A stretch of DNA of 12,204 nt from JBFFXF01 sp041569895. Its GTDB lineage: Bacteria; Planctomycetota; UBA8108; JACQVS01. Shown here piece after piece: positions 1 to 6,343 of the stretch. Made by a program: the position numbers and the translations under genes. A model generated the notes under the pieces. That model was not told the origin of the DNA. It saw only the letters and a list, made by a program, of their open reading frames with translations, and did no database searches. Within the stretch, counting starts at the first letter, position 1. Each line of letters opens with the position of its first letter. The stretch spans positions 1 to 12,204 of the forward strand of contig JBFFXF010000233.1 in NCBI GenBank assembly GCA_041569895.1, written 5' to 3'.

Positions 1-41
1 CCTCGGAGCTGTTGACGTCATGACGGTTGGACTTTGTCAGG

Positions 42-68
42 AAAAAGCCCCGGGAGCGAGCCCGGGGC
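42..68 (-). terminator. Rho-independent terminator of tRNA-Gln
   Basis: On the minus strand an 8-bp perfect G/C stem (GCCCCGGG pairing with CCCGGGGC, plus coordinates 61-68 and 47-54) with a 6-nt loop is followed directly by TTTTT (46-42). It starts 7 nt past the tRNA CCA end, where a tRNA transcript should stop. Nothing recognisable lies between it and the left edge (1-41). Confidence 0.9.
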
Positions 69-75
69 AACGATC

Positions 76-150
76 TGGTTGCCCGGCTAGGACTTGAACC
101 TAGAATCCCAGAACCAGAGTCTGGTGTGTTGCCAATTACACCACCGGGCA
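76..150 (-). tRNA. tRNA-Gln, anticodon CTG, CCA encoded
   Basis: The minus strand folds into a complete cloverleaf. It has a 7-bp acceptor stem (TGCCCGG/CCGGGCA), a 4-bp D stem (GTGT/ACAC) with an 8-nt loop containing GG, a 5-bp anticodon stem (CCAGA/TCTGG) around loop CTCTGGT, a 4-nt variable region, and a 5-bp T stem (CTAGG/CCTAG) with loop TTCAAGT. The discriminator base is A, followed by a genomically encoded CCA (78-76). Loop positions 34-36 are CTG, which reads the Gln codon CAG. Without CCA the gene is 79-150. It lies 92 nt downstream of gltX on the same strand, between its own candidate promoter (218-246) and terminator (42-68), so it is probably an independent transcription unit. Confidence 0.98.
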
Positions 151-217
151 CCGGTTTCGTGGTCGCGATCCCCCTCGCCGGCGCCGACGTCCGCTCGGCT
201 GGCGCGGGGAAACGCTG

Positions 218-246
218 ATTATTTCGGCAATACCGGTCTGTTTCAA
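218..246 (-). promoter_or_regulatory. Candidate sigma70-type promoter for tRNA-Gln
   Basis: On the minus strand TTGAAA (246-241), a 17-nt spacer and AATAAT (223-218) form a good sigma70-like promoter that stands out against the G/C-rich surroundings. Transcription would start near 211 and give a leader of about 60 nt before the mature tRNA 5' end at 150. The -35 element overlaps the gltX stop codon (243-245), so the tRNA can be transcribed independently of gltX. Confidence 0.7.
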
Positions 247-1748
247 CTCGATTTTCCGCCCGCTCCGCCGCCGAGTGACTTGATGATCTCGGGAGCGGCG
301 CGCAGACGGCGCATCGTCGCCTCGCGGCCGAGGACGGCGATGACGTCGAAGAGCGGCGGACTGAAGCTTCTTCCGGTAAGCACGGCGCGCATCGGCTGGC
401 AGAGGTCCTTCATCGAGATGGTCCGCGCCTCCGAGAGTCGCCGCGCCTCCTCCTCCATGGCGGCCGGGCCGTTCTCGTCGAACTTCTCCTCGAGCACGTC
501 GGCGAACGCGACCAGCGCCTCGCCGACCTCCGGCTTCTTGCGCAGCGCCTTGGCGGCCTTCGGCTCGTACTCCGTCGGATCCTCGAAGTAGAAGCGCACC
601 CGGTCGACGATCTGCGACAGGTTCTCGACGCGCTCCTGCTCCAGCGCCACCATGCGCTCGAGCCATGCGCGCCGTGTGCGCGCCGCCTCCTCCGGGAGGA
701 GACCCGCGGCGACCAGACGCGGCCCGGCGAGGTCGGTGAGGTCGGCGACGGACCGCTGGCGCATGTAGTAGTTCCCGAGGTGCTTCAGCCGGTCGAGGTC
801 GTACATCGCCGGCGAGCGCGAAATGCCATCGAGCGAGAACTTCTCGACGAGCTCTTCCCGCGAGAAGATCTCCTGCCGGTCGTCGTAGGACCACCCCATG
901 CGCACCAGGAAGTTGAGCATCGCCTCGGGCAGATAGCCCTGCTCCTGGTACTCCGTCACCGACACCGCCCCGTGACGCTTCGAGAGCTTCTGCCTGCCGG
1001 GGCCGTGGATAAGCGCGATGTGGGCGTAGGTCGGCACCGGAGCGCCGAGCGCGCGGAAGAGGAGGATCTGCTTCGGCGTGTTGGTCAGGTGGTCCTCGCC
1101 GCGTATGACGTGCGTGATCTCCATGCCGGAGTCGTCTCCCACCACGGCGAGGTTGTAGACGCACGTGCCATCCGCGCGCTGGACGATGAAGTCCTCGATC
1201 TCGTCGTTGGAGAACACCACCCGCCCGCGAATCAGGTCATCGACGACGGTCTCGCCCTCGCCGACGGCGAAGCGGACGACAAAGGGGTCACCGCGCTCGA
1301 CGCGTGCCGCGACGTCGTCCGCGCCGAGATCGCGGCAGCGCCGGTCGTAGTGAACGCGCTGCTTCGCCGCCATCTGCTCCTTGCGGAGCTCGTCGAGGCG
1401 CTCCCGCGAGCAGAAACAGCGGTAGGCTGCGCCGCTCTCGAGCAGACCGTCGACGAGCGCCCGGTAGCCCTCGACGCGCTCGCTCTGAAAGTACGGCCCG
1501 TGGTCGCCGCCGACCTCCGGTCCCTCGTCCCAGTCGAGACCGAGGTAGCGCATGCCGTCGAGGATCGCCTGCATGGCGGCCGGCGTCGATCGTTCCCGGT
1601 CGGTGTCCTCGATCCTGAGCACGAAGACGCCGCCCTGCTTGCGGGCGAAGAGGTAGTTGTAGAGCGCGGTCCGCGCGCCACCGATGTGGAGGTAGCCGGT
1701 CGGGGACGGCGCGAAACGAACTCGAACGGTGCTCGAGGAGTCGGTCAT
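243..1748 (-). CDS. gltX: Glutamate--tRNA ligase (GluRS)
   Basis: Cytosolic class I aminoacyl-tRNA synthetase that charges tRNA-Glu with glutamate using ATP. The 501-residue length is normal for bacterial GluRS. The N-terminal Rossmann catalytic domain carries the HIGH-type signature HIGG (21-24) inside FAPSPTGYLHIGGARTAL and the GluRS-typical RGEDHLTNTPKQ (216-226). The KMSKS-type loop is KLSKRHG (254-260). A CxC...YxxxC zinc site as in the E. coli enzyme is present (C111, C113, Y134, C138). The C-terminal third is the helical anticodon-binding domain. The ATG at 1748 starts MTDSSSTVRVRFAPSPTG, the expected spacing to the catalytic core; no strong Shine-Dalgarno is visible. tRNA-Gln follows downstream. 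In bacteria without GlnRS a non-discriminating GluRS also mischarges tRNA-Gln for the GatCAB route, but whether this enzyme does so cannot be read from the sequence. Confidence 0.97.
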   Translation of the reverse strand: MTDSSSTVRVRFAPSPTGYLHIGGARTALYNYLFARKQGGVFVLRIEDTDRERSTPAAMQAILDGMRYLGLDWDEGPEVGGDHGPYFQSERVEGYRALVDGLLESGAAYRCFCSRERLDELRKEQMAAKQRVHYDRRCRDLGADDVAARVERGDPFVVRFAVGEGETVVDDLIRGRVVFSNDEIEDFIVQRADGTCVYNLAVVGDDSGMEITHVIRGEDHLTNTPKQILLFRALGAPVPTYAHIALIHGPGRQKLSKRHGAVSVTEYQEQGYLPEAMLNFLVRMGWSYDDRQEIFSREELVEKFSLDGISRSPAMYDLDRLKHLGNYYMRQRSVADLTDLAGPRLVAAGLLPEEAARTRRAWLERMVALEQERVENLSQIVDRVRFYFEDPTEYEPKAAKALRKKPEVGEALVAFADVLEEKFDENGPAAMEEEARRLSEARTISMKDLCQPMRAVLTGRSFSPPLFDVIAVLGREATMRRLRAAPEIIKSLGGGAGGKSS

Positions 1749-1787
1749 GCGACACCAGTGGCCGAAAAAGCTCTGGAAAAAGCCGCG

Positions 1788-1816
1788 AAGGTACTCTCCA
1801 ATCTGCCAACCGGCAA
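1788..1816 (-). promoter_or_regulatory. Weak candidate promoter for gltX
   Basis: On the minus strand TTGCCG (1816-1811), a 17-nt spacer and TACCTT (1793-1788) lie about 40 nt before the gltX ATG, within the 95-nt gap between divergent gltX and the SDR gene. The -10 match is poor. No convincing plus-strand promoter for the SDR gene was found in the same gap. Confidence 0.3.
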
Positions 1817-1843
1817 CGCTTTTTTGTTCCGGGACGCCGTTCT

Positions 1844-2632
1844 GTGACGCAAATGAGCGAAACAGCGAGGACCGCCCTGGTCACCGGCGCCTCGCGCGGG
1901 ATCGGTCGCGCCATCGCGCTCCGTCTCGCCAGGCTCGGCTGGGACCTGGGCCTCAACTACCTCCGGAGTCGTGACGCCGCCGAGAGCGTCCGGCGCGAGA
2001 TCGAGAAGACCGGTCGCTCCGCCGCCCTCTGCCAGGGGGACATCGGCACGGCGGAGGGGCGGCACGCGGCGCTGAGCGCCTTCCGCTCGGCGTACTCGCG
2101 GATCGACGCCCTGATCAACAACGCGGGGATCGCGCCCCGCGACCGCGTCGATCTCCTCGAGCTCGACGAGGCGGCGTACCGCGAGGTGATGTCCGCGAAC
2201 CTCGAGGGCGCGCTCTTCCTCTCGGTCGAGGTGGCGCGGTGGATGGTCGAGCTGCGCCGCGCCGATGCCTCGCGTCCGCTCCACATCATCAACATCTCGA
2301 GCATCTCGGAGTACGCCACGACGCCGCAGCGATCGCAGTACTGCATCGCCAAGGCGGGGATCGGCATGATGACGCGGCTCTTCGCCGACCGTCTCGGCGA
2401 GCACGGCATCCAGGTCAACGAGGTCCGCCCCGGAATCATCGCGACCGACATGACCGCCGGTGTGCGGGACGTCTACGACCGTCGCATCGCCGAGGGCCTC
2501 GCGCCGATGCGCCGCTGGGGCACTCCCGAGGACGTCGCCGCCGCCGTGGCGGCGATCGTCGAGGGCTCGTTCCCGTTCACCACGGGAGCCGCGTTCGATG
2601 TGGACGGGGGTTTTCATATCGTGCGGCTTTGA
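1844..2632 (+). CDS. FabG-like short-chain dehydrogenase/reductase
   Basis: Classical SDR oxidoreductase of 262 residues, NAD(P)(H)-dependent, probably cytosolic. Visible motifs are the Rossmann TGASRGIG (14-21), NNAG (92-95), catalytic N119, S153, Y166 and K170 (YCIAK), and RPGII-T after the active site (195-201). The stretch EYCIAK/SQYCIAKAG...EVRPG...TDMTA and the end VDGGFHI resemble the subgroup often annotated as 3-ketoacyl-ACP reductase, so carbonyl reduction is likely, but the physiological substrate is unknown and no fatty-acid genes are adjacent. Start is uncertain: GTG at 1844 has a partial Shine-Dalgarno (GGGA, 1831-1834), while ATG at 1853 (MSETARTALVTG) also fits the family. The gene diverges from gltX and converges on trpA across a repeat-filled gap. 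Confidence 0.9.
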   Translation: MTQMSETARTALVTGASRGIGRAIALRLARLGWDLGLNYLRSRDAAESVRREIEKTGRSAALCQGDIGTAEGRHAALSAFRSAYSRIDALINNAGIAPRDRVDLLELDEAAYREVMSANLEGALFLSVEVARWMVELRRADASRPLHIINISSISEYATTPQRSQYCIAKAGIGMMTRLFADRLGEHGIQVNEVRPGIIATDMTAGVRDVYDRRIAEGLAPMRRWGTPEDVAAAVAAIVEGSFPFTTGAAFDVDGGFHIVRL

Positions 2633-2640
2633 ACGGTTTC

Positions 2641-2700
2641 GTGCCCGTTCCCGTCCCCGTCCCCGTTCCCGTCCCCGTCCCCGTTCCCGTTCCCGTGCCC
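2641..2700 (+). repeat. Tandem hexamer array, ten GTNCCC units
   Basis: Ten consecutive 6-bp units follow the consensus GTNCCC without insertion or deletion. They begin 8 nt after the SDR stop codon. All variation is at the third base (T, C or G), and the first and last units are both GTGCCC. The array is intergenic and no ribosome binding site or start codon is attached to it. It is the first block of a composite repeat region that fills the SDR-trpA gap. Confidence 0.95.
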
Positions 2701-2703
2701 GGG

Positions 2704-2727
2704 CTCGTCCTCGTCCTCGTCCTCGAG
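2704..2727 (+). repeat. Short CTCGTC tandem block
   Basis: Three copies of CTCGTC plus a partial fourth (CTCGAG) follow the GTNCCC array after GGG. A purine-rich ACAGAG-type stretch (about 2728-2745) follows. The complement of this motif (GAGGAC) recurs next to the second array at 8187-8203, so the two intergenic regions share more than one repeat motif. Confidence 0.8.
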
Positions 2728-2764
2728 ACAGAGACAGAGAGCAGAGGTCAGAGAGCCCCTGCAT

Positions 2765-2837
2765 CGGAATCGGAGTCGGTGTCGGAGTCGGTATCGGTAT
2801 CGGTATCGGTCATCGGAATCGGAATCGAAATCGGACC
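2765..2837 (+). repeat. Degenerate CGGNNT hexamer array next to trpA end
   Basis: Twelve units with a CGG core: mostly hexamers CGGAAT, CGGAGT, CGGTGT and CGGTAT, with one 7-bp unit CGGTCAT (2807-2813) and two degenerate terminal units. The array ends 2 nt before the trpA stop codon (2840-2842 on plus coordinates). It belongs to the same family as the array at 8081-8173, which also contains CGGTCAT. No conventional terminator hairpin with a T tract is visible between the SDR and trpA genes. Confidence 0.92.
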
Positions 2838-2839
2838 CC

Positions 2840-3718
2840 TCAATCCTTCCCAGTCAGCCCTCTCAGCTCGCGCTCGAGGCCTGCCATGCCGAGGTCGTCG
2901 AAGACGCGGATCAGGTGGGAGCCGACGACCGCCATCTCCGCCTCGCCCTCGAGGGCCTCGATCTGCTCGCGCCTCGACAGGCTGAATCCGACCGCCAGGG
3001 GCAGGCCGGTGATGTCGTGGACGCGGCCGAGGAAGCTTTTCAAGCGCTCGAACTCGAGCTCGACGTCCTTGCCCGTGGTGCCGGTGCGCGAGGTGCAGTA
3101 GATGAAACCGGACGCGACGTCGCGGATCACCTCGAGCCGCCGGTCACCGATGTTCGGCGACACGACGTACACCGGGTGCAGTCCGTGCTCGCGACAGGCC
3201 TCGGGGTAGCCCTCCTGCACCTCCTCCGGCGGCACGTCGGGCACGATCAATCCGGCGGCTCCGGCCTCGGCGGCTGCGCGTGCGAACGAGGCCACCCCGC
3301 GAGGGGCGTCCGGACCGGGGCGGTAGTTGAAGAGGAGGTTGTAGTAGCACATGAAGAGGAACGGGACGTCGTGCTTCGCCGACATCTCCTCGACGAACGC
3401 GATGCCGTCGGACACTCGCACGCCGCGGTCGAGCGCCTTCTGGCACGCGCGGGTGATGGTCGGGCCATCTGCAGTCGGGTCCGAGAACGGCAGCTGCACC
3501 TCGATCAGGTCGACTCCGGCCTGCACCATGATGTCGACGAGTTGCCTCGACGCCTCGACCGTCGGGTACCCGAAGACGATGTGCGTCATCACGCCGATCC
3601 GTCGGCGTTGCCTGATCGCGTCGAAGACCTCGTCGACGCGTGAGGCCCCTCCGGTGGGCGGGCCGTCGGTTCGGTCGTCGCGGGTGGCGTCCCCCGTCGA
3701 GGATTTCTCGGACGTCAT
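2840..3718 (-). CDS. trpA: Tryptophan synthase alpha subunit
   Basis: Splits indole-3-glycerol phosphate into indole and glyceraldehyde 3-phosphate; indole passes through the tunnel to TrpB. The (beta/alpha)8 barrel has both catalytic acids in IEVQLPFSDPTADGPTI: E73 and D84, with the same 11-residue spacing as E49/D60 of the enteric enzyme. Other family marks are FGYP (49-52), YYN (125-127), the PDVP segment (160-163), the mobile loop SRTGTTG (210-216) and the phosphate-site GFS...VVGSHLI (244-270). The 292 residues exceed the usual roughly 265 because of a polar Ser/Thr/Asp/Gly-rich N-terminal extension of about 25 residues. The start is supported because its ATG overlaps the trpB stop as ATGA (3715-3718), implying translational coupling. 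A Gln (Q75) replaces the Gly usual after E-L/V. Confidence 0.96.
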   Translation of the reverse strand: MTSEKSSTGDATRDDRTDGPPTGGASRVDEVFDAIRQRRRIGVMTHIVFGYPTVEASRQLVDIMVQAGVDLIEVQLPFSDPTADGPTITRACQKALDRGVRVSDGIAFVEEMSAKHDVPFLFMCYYNLLFNYRPGPDAPRGVASFARAAAEAGAAGLIVPDVPPEEVQEGYPEACREHGLHPVYVVSPNIGDRRLEVIRDVASGFIYCTSRTGTTGKDVELEFERLKSFLGRVHDITGLPLAVGFSLSRREQIEALEGEAEMAVVGSHLIRVFDDLGMAGLERELRGLTGKD

Positions 3719-5028
3719 CGCACCTTTCCCTTCGCGAAACTCTTGCAGTACGCCTTCCAGTCCTCGTCGCCGACGGCGGCGGCGATGATGAAGATGTCCT
3801 TGTCGCCGCGTCCGGAGAGGTTGACGACGATGACCCGGTCGCGATCGAGATCACCGGCGAGCTCCACCGCGTGCGCGATCGCATGGCACGACTCGAGCGC
3901 GGCGAGGATGCCCTCCTTGCGGGCGAGGAGCTGAAACGCGGACAGCACGCCGTCGTCGGTCACGTGCACGAACTCCACCCGACCTCGGTCGTGCAGCCAC
4001 GCGAGCTGCGGCCCGATCCCGGCGTAGTCGAGTCCCGCCGAGATGCTGTGAGTCTGCTCGATCTGACCATCGTCGTCCTGGAGGAAGTACGACTTGTACC
4101 CCTCGACGACGCCGAGACGGCCGCCGGCGAACCGGGCGGCGTGCTCGCCGTGCTTGATCCCGCGTCCGCCGGCCTCGACGCCGATCAGGCGCACTTCGGG
4201 CTCGGCGAGGAACTCGTTGAAGATGCCGAGGGAGTTCGAGCCGCCTCCAACGCACGCGACGACGACGTCCGGCAGCCGACCCTCCGCCTCCAGGAGCTGC
4301 TGCTTCACCTCGCGCCCGACCACCGCCTGAAAATCGCGCACGATCGTCGGATAGGGATGCGGACCGAGGGCCGAGCCGAGCAGGAAGTAGGTCGACTCGA
4401 CGTTCCACATCCAGTCCTTCATCGCCGCGTTGACGGCGTCCTTCAGCGTCCGCGTGCCCTCGTTGACCGAGACCACCTCCGCGCCGAGCTGGCGCATCCA
4501 GAAGACGTTGGTCGCCTGGCGCCGGACGTCGACCTCGCCCATGTAGACGGTGCACGGAAGCCCGAAACGCGCCGCCACGGTCGCCGTCGCCAGACCGTGC
4601 TGGCCGGCGCCCGTCTCGCAGACGATGCGCTTCTTGCCCATTTTCTCGGCGAGAAGCGCCTGACCGATCGCGTGATTGATCTTGTGCGCGCCGGTCTGTC
4701 CGAGCCCCTCCTGCTTGAGGTAGATCTTCGCGCCGCCGGCGTGCTCGGTGAGATTGCGGGCGAAGTAGAGCGGCGTCGGCCGGCCGGAGTAGTCGCTCAG
4801 CAGGGAGTCGAGCTCTTCCTGAAACGAGGGATCCTCGCGCCACCGGAAGTAGGCCTCGGTGAGCTCGTCGAGCGCCGGGACGAGCATCTCGGGAACGTAG
4901 CGGCCTCCGTACACTCCGAAGTGCCCCCGGTCGTCGGGAAGGGGAACGCCGTCGAGGGAGTCGATGCCGCGAAACGGCTTGCCGCGGACTGCCTCTCCGC
5001 CCCCCGCCTTCGCGTTGTCCTGGGTCAT
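3715..5028 (-). CDS. trpB: Tryptophan synthase beta subunit
   Basis: PLP enzyme that condenses indole with L-serine to give L-tryptophan, the last step of the pathway, in an alpha2beta2 complex with TrpA. Visible are GHFGVYGGRYVPEML near the N-terminus, the PLP lysine K116 in QTGAHKIN, catalytic E138 in CETGAGQHG, the phosphate loop GGGSN (261-265) and the pyridine-N contact S405 in LSGRGDKD. Spacings match the Salmonella enzyme (K87, E109, S377). Length is 437, with an N-terminal extension of roughly 30 residues. The ATG at 5028 has a good Shine-Dalgarno, GAGGA (5041-5037), 8 nt upstream. trpA overlaps its end by 4 nt. No other trp genes lie in the window, so the pathway is split elsewhere in the genome. 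Confidence 0.97.
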   Translation of the reverse strand: MTQDNAKAGGGEAVRGKPFRGIDSLDGVPLPDDRGHFGVYGGRYVPEMLVPALDELTEAYFRWREDPSFQEELDSLLSDYSGRPTPLYFARNLTEHAGGAKIYLKQEGLGQTGAHKINHAIGQALLAEKMGKKRIVCETGAGQHGLATATVAARFGLPCTVYMGEVDVRRQATNVFWMRQLGAEVVSVNEGTRTLKDAVNAAMKDWMWNVESTYFLLGSALGPHPYPTIVRDFQAVVGREVKQQLLEAEGRLPDVVVACVGGGSNSLGIFNEFLAEPEVRLIGVEAGGRGIKHGEHAARFAGGRLGVVEGYKSYFLQDDDGQIEQTHSISAGLDYAGIGPQLAWLHDRGRVEFVHVTDDGVLSAFQLLARKEGILAALESCHAIAHAVELAGDLDRDRVIVVNLSGRGDKDIFIIAAAVGDEDWKAYCKSFAKGKVR

Positions 5029-5125
5029 CTGGGTCGTCCTCGATCGTGGGGCGTCGTCTCGGGCTCCATCGGAATCGACACGCGATGCTTCAAGTGATCG
5101 TGTCCGGTTTCCCGGAAGGCCCTAT

Positions 5126-5152
5126 CTTATAGTGGCCGCACACCGCGGGCAA
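5126..5152 (-). promoter_or_regulatory. Weak candidate promoter for trpBA
   Basis: On the minus strand TATAAG (5131-5126) is the most AT-rich -10-like element in the trpB-leuB gap, with TTGCCC (5152-5147) upstream at a short 15-nt spacing. It would give a leader of roughly 90 nt before trpB. The leader has no Trp-rich reading frame and no clear terminator/antiterminator pair, so classical attenuation is not indicated. Confidence 0.25.
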
Positions 5153-5169
5153 CGGGTGCGAAGGGTCAA

Positions 5170-5193
5170 ATCATCGGCGGTGAACCCGGTGAT
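5170..5193. promoter_or_regulatory. Dyad abutting the leuB-like promoter
   Basis: ATCATCGG (5170-5177) and CCGGTGAT (5186-5193) form an 8-position inverted repeat, with seven Watson-Crick pairs and one G-T, around an 8-nt centre. Its right half ends on the first base of the candidate -35 element, a position suitable for an operator. The regulator is unknown. Confidence 0.3.
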
Positions 5194-5222
5194 TGCGAGT
5201 GCCGCGAGGACTGTGGTATGCT
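5193..5222 (+). promoter_or_regulatory. Candidate promoter for the leuB-like-argS unit
   Basis: TTGCGA (5193-5198), an 18-nt spacer and TATGCT (5217-5222) match sigma70 elements at four of six positions each. Transcription would start near 5229, giving a leader of about 45 nt before the GTG start at 5274. No separate promoter is visible ahead of argS. Confidence 0.4.
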
Positions 5223-5260
5223 CCTCGCTTCCTTTGCGCGCGACGCGCGCCGAGCTCGAG

Positions 5261-5265
5261 GGAGG
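5261..5265 (+). promoter_or_regulatory. Shine-Dalgarno fixing the GTG start of leuB-like gene
   Basis: GGAGG lies 8 nt before GTG 5274. It selects this start over the in-frame upstream codons, which would add 27 residues lying across the promoter region. Confidence 0.8.
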
Positions 5266-5273
5266 CTGGCACA

Positions 5274-6320
5274 GTGCTCAGAATCGCAGTCATCGGCGGG
5301 GACGGAACCGGGCCCGAGGTGGTCCGAGAGGGCGTCAAGGTGCTCGATGCGGTCTCGAAGCTCGAGAAGTTCGAGTACGAGACGACGGATTTCGATTACG
5401 GCGGTGACCGCTATCTGAAGACGGGCGAGGTGCTTCCGGAGGGCGCCCTCGAGACCCTCAGGAACTTCGACGCCATCTACCTCGGCGCCGTCGGCCATCC
5501 CGCGGTGGCGCCCGGCATCCTCGAGAAGGGGCTTCTCCTCGAGTTGCGCTTCGCGCTCGACCTCTACATCAACCTGCGGCCGGTGAAGCTCTTTCCCGGG
5601 GTCGACTGCCCTCTCAAGGACAAGGGACCGGAGGACATCGACTTCGTGATCGTGCGGGAGAACACCGAGGACCTCTACGTCGGGTCGGGCGGCTTCGCGC
5701 ACAAGAACACGACGAACGAGGTCGCCACGCAGCTGATGGTGAGCACGTATCACGGCGTCGAGCGCTGCCTCCGCTACGCGTTCGAATACACGCGCAAGCG
5801 TAACGCGAAGAAGCGTCTGACCCTGGTCGCCAAGACCAATGTCCTCACCTTCGCTCACGATCTCTGGTGGCGCGTCTTCCAGAAGATGGCGAAGGAGTAC
5901 CCGGACATCGAGACCGACTACAACCACGTCGACGCGTGCTGCATGTGGATGGTCAAGAATCCGGAGTACTACGACGTCATCGTCACGACGAACATGTTCG
6001 GCGACATCATCACGGACCTCGGCGCGATGATCCAGGGCGGCATGGGAATCGCCGCGGGAGGCAATCTCCACCCGGGACGCGTGAGCATGTTCGAGCCGAT
6101 CGGCGGCTCGGCCCCGAAGTACACCGGCAAGAACGTCATCAACCCGCTGGCCGCGATCACCTGTCTCGCGATGCTTCTCGAGCATTCCGGATATGAGAAG
6201 GCCGGCCGGCGCGTCGAGGCCGCGGCGGCGAGTGTCGCCGGCAAGCTGAAGAGCCTCTCCGCCGGCAAGATGGGTTATTCGACCACCGAGGTGGGCGACA
6301 TGGTGTGCGAGAGCCTCTGA
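5274..6320 (+). CDS. leuB: LeuB-like 3-isopropylmalate dehydrogenase family enzyme
   Basis: Beta-decarboxylating dehydrogenase of 348 residues, most like the isopropylmalate dehydrogenases of leucine synthesis (oxidative decarboxylation of 3-isopropylmalate). Substrate and metal residues are all present: R92, R102 (NLRP), R128 (REN), Y135, K187 (AKTN), D220 (HVDA), D244 and D248. The segment EKGLLLELRFALDLYINLRP (84-103) resembles actinobacterial-type LeuB, including the hydrophobic pair facing the isopropyl group. The cofactor loop is unusual: GGSAPKY (277-283) instead of the HGSAPDI expected of NAD-linked LeuB, so coenzyme choice and exact substrate (isopropylmalate, isocitrate or a homologue) are not certain. 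GTG at 5274 is chosen because GGAGG (5261-5265) lies 8 nt upstream and MLRIAVIGGDGTGPE is the family's normal N-terminus. argS follows after 23 nt. Confidence 0.85.
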   Translation: MLRIAVIGGDGTGPEVVREGVKVLDAVSKLEKFEYETTDFDYGGDRYLKTGEVLPEGALETLRNFDAIYLGAVGHPAVAPGILEKGLLLELRFALDLYINLRPVKLFPGVDCPLKDKGPEDIDFVIVRENTEDLYVGSGGFAHKNTTNEVATQLMVSTYHGVERCLRYAFEYTRKRNAKKRLTLVAKTNVLTFAHDLWWRVFQKMAKEYPDIETDYNHVDACCMWMVKNPEYYDVIVTTNMFGDIITDLGAMIQGGMGIAAGGNLHPGRVSMFEPIGGSAPKYTGKNVINPLAAITCLAMLLEHSGYEKAGRRVEAAAASVAGKLKSLSAGKMGYSTTEVGDMVCESL

Positions 6321-6343
6321 GCGCGCCAACGACCGGCCCCGAG

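Noticed and set aside
12..25. Overlapping palindromes TGACGTCA and CGTCATGACG near the left edge
   Set aside because: Short, with no adjacent gene or promoter visible inside the window to give them meaning.
2239..2985. Plus-strand frame encoding Val-Pro and Ser-Val dipeptide runs through the hexamer arrays
   Set aside because: It begins inside the SDR gene in another frame and ends inside antisense trpA. A 6-bp repeat is naturally stop-free, and no ribosome site or start precedes the array.
3640..5097. 485-codon open frame on the plus strand opposite trpB and trpA
   Set aside because: It is a high-GC antisense shadow with no family motifs and no start context. The minus-strand frames have complete, well-conserved TrpA and TrpB motifs.
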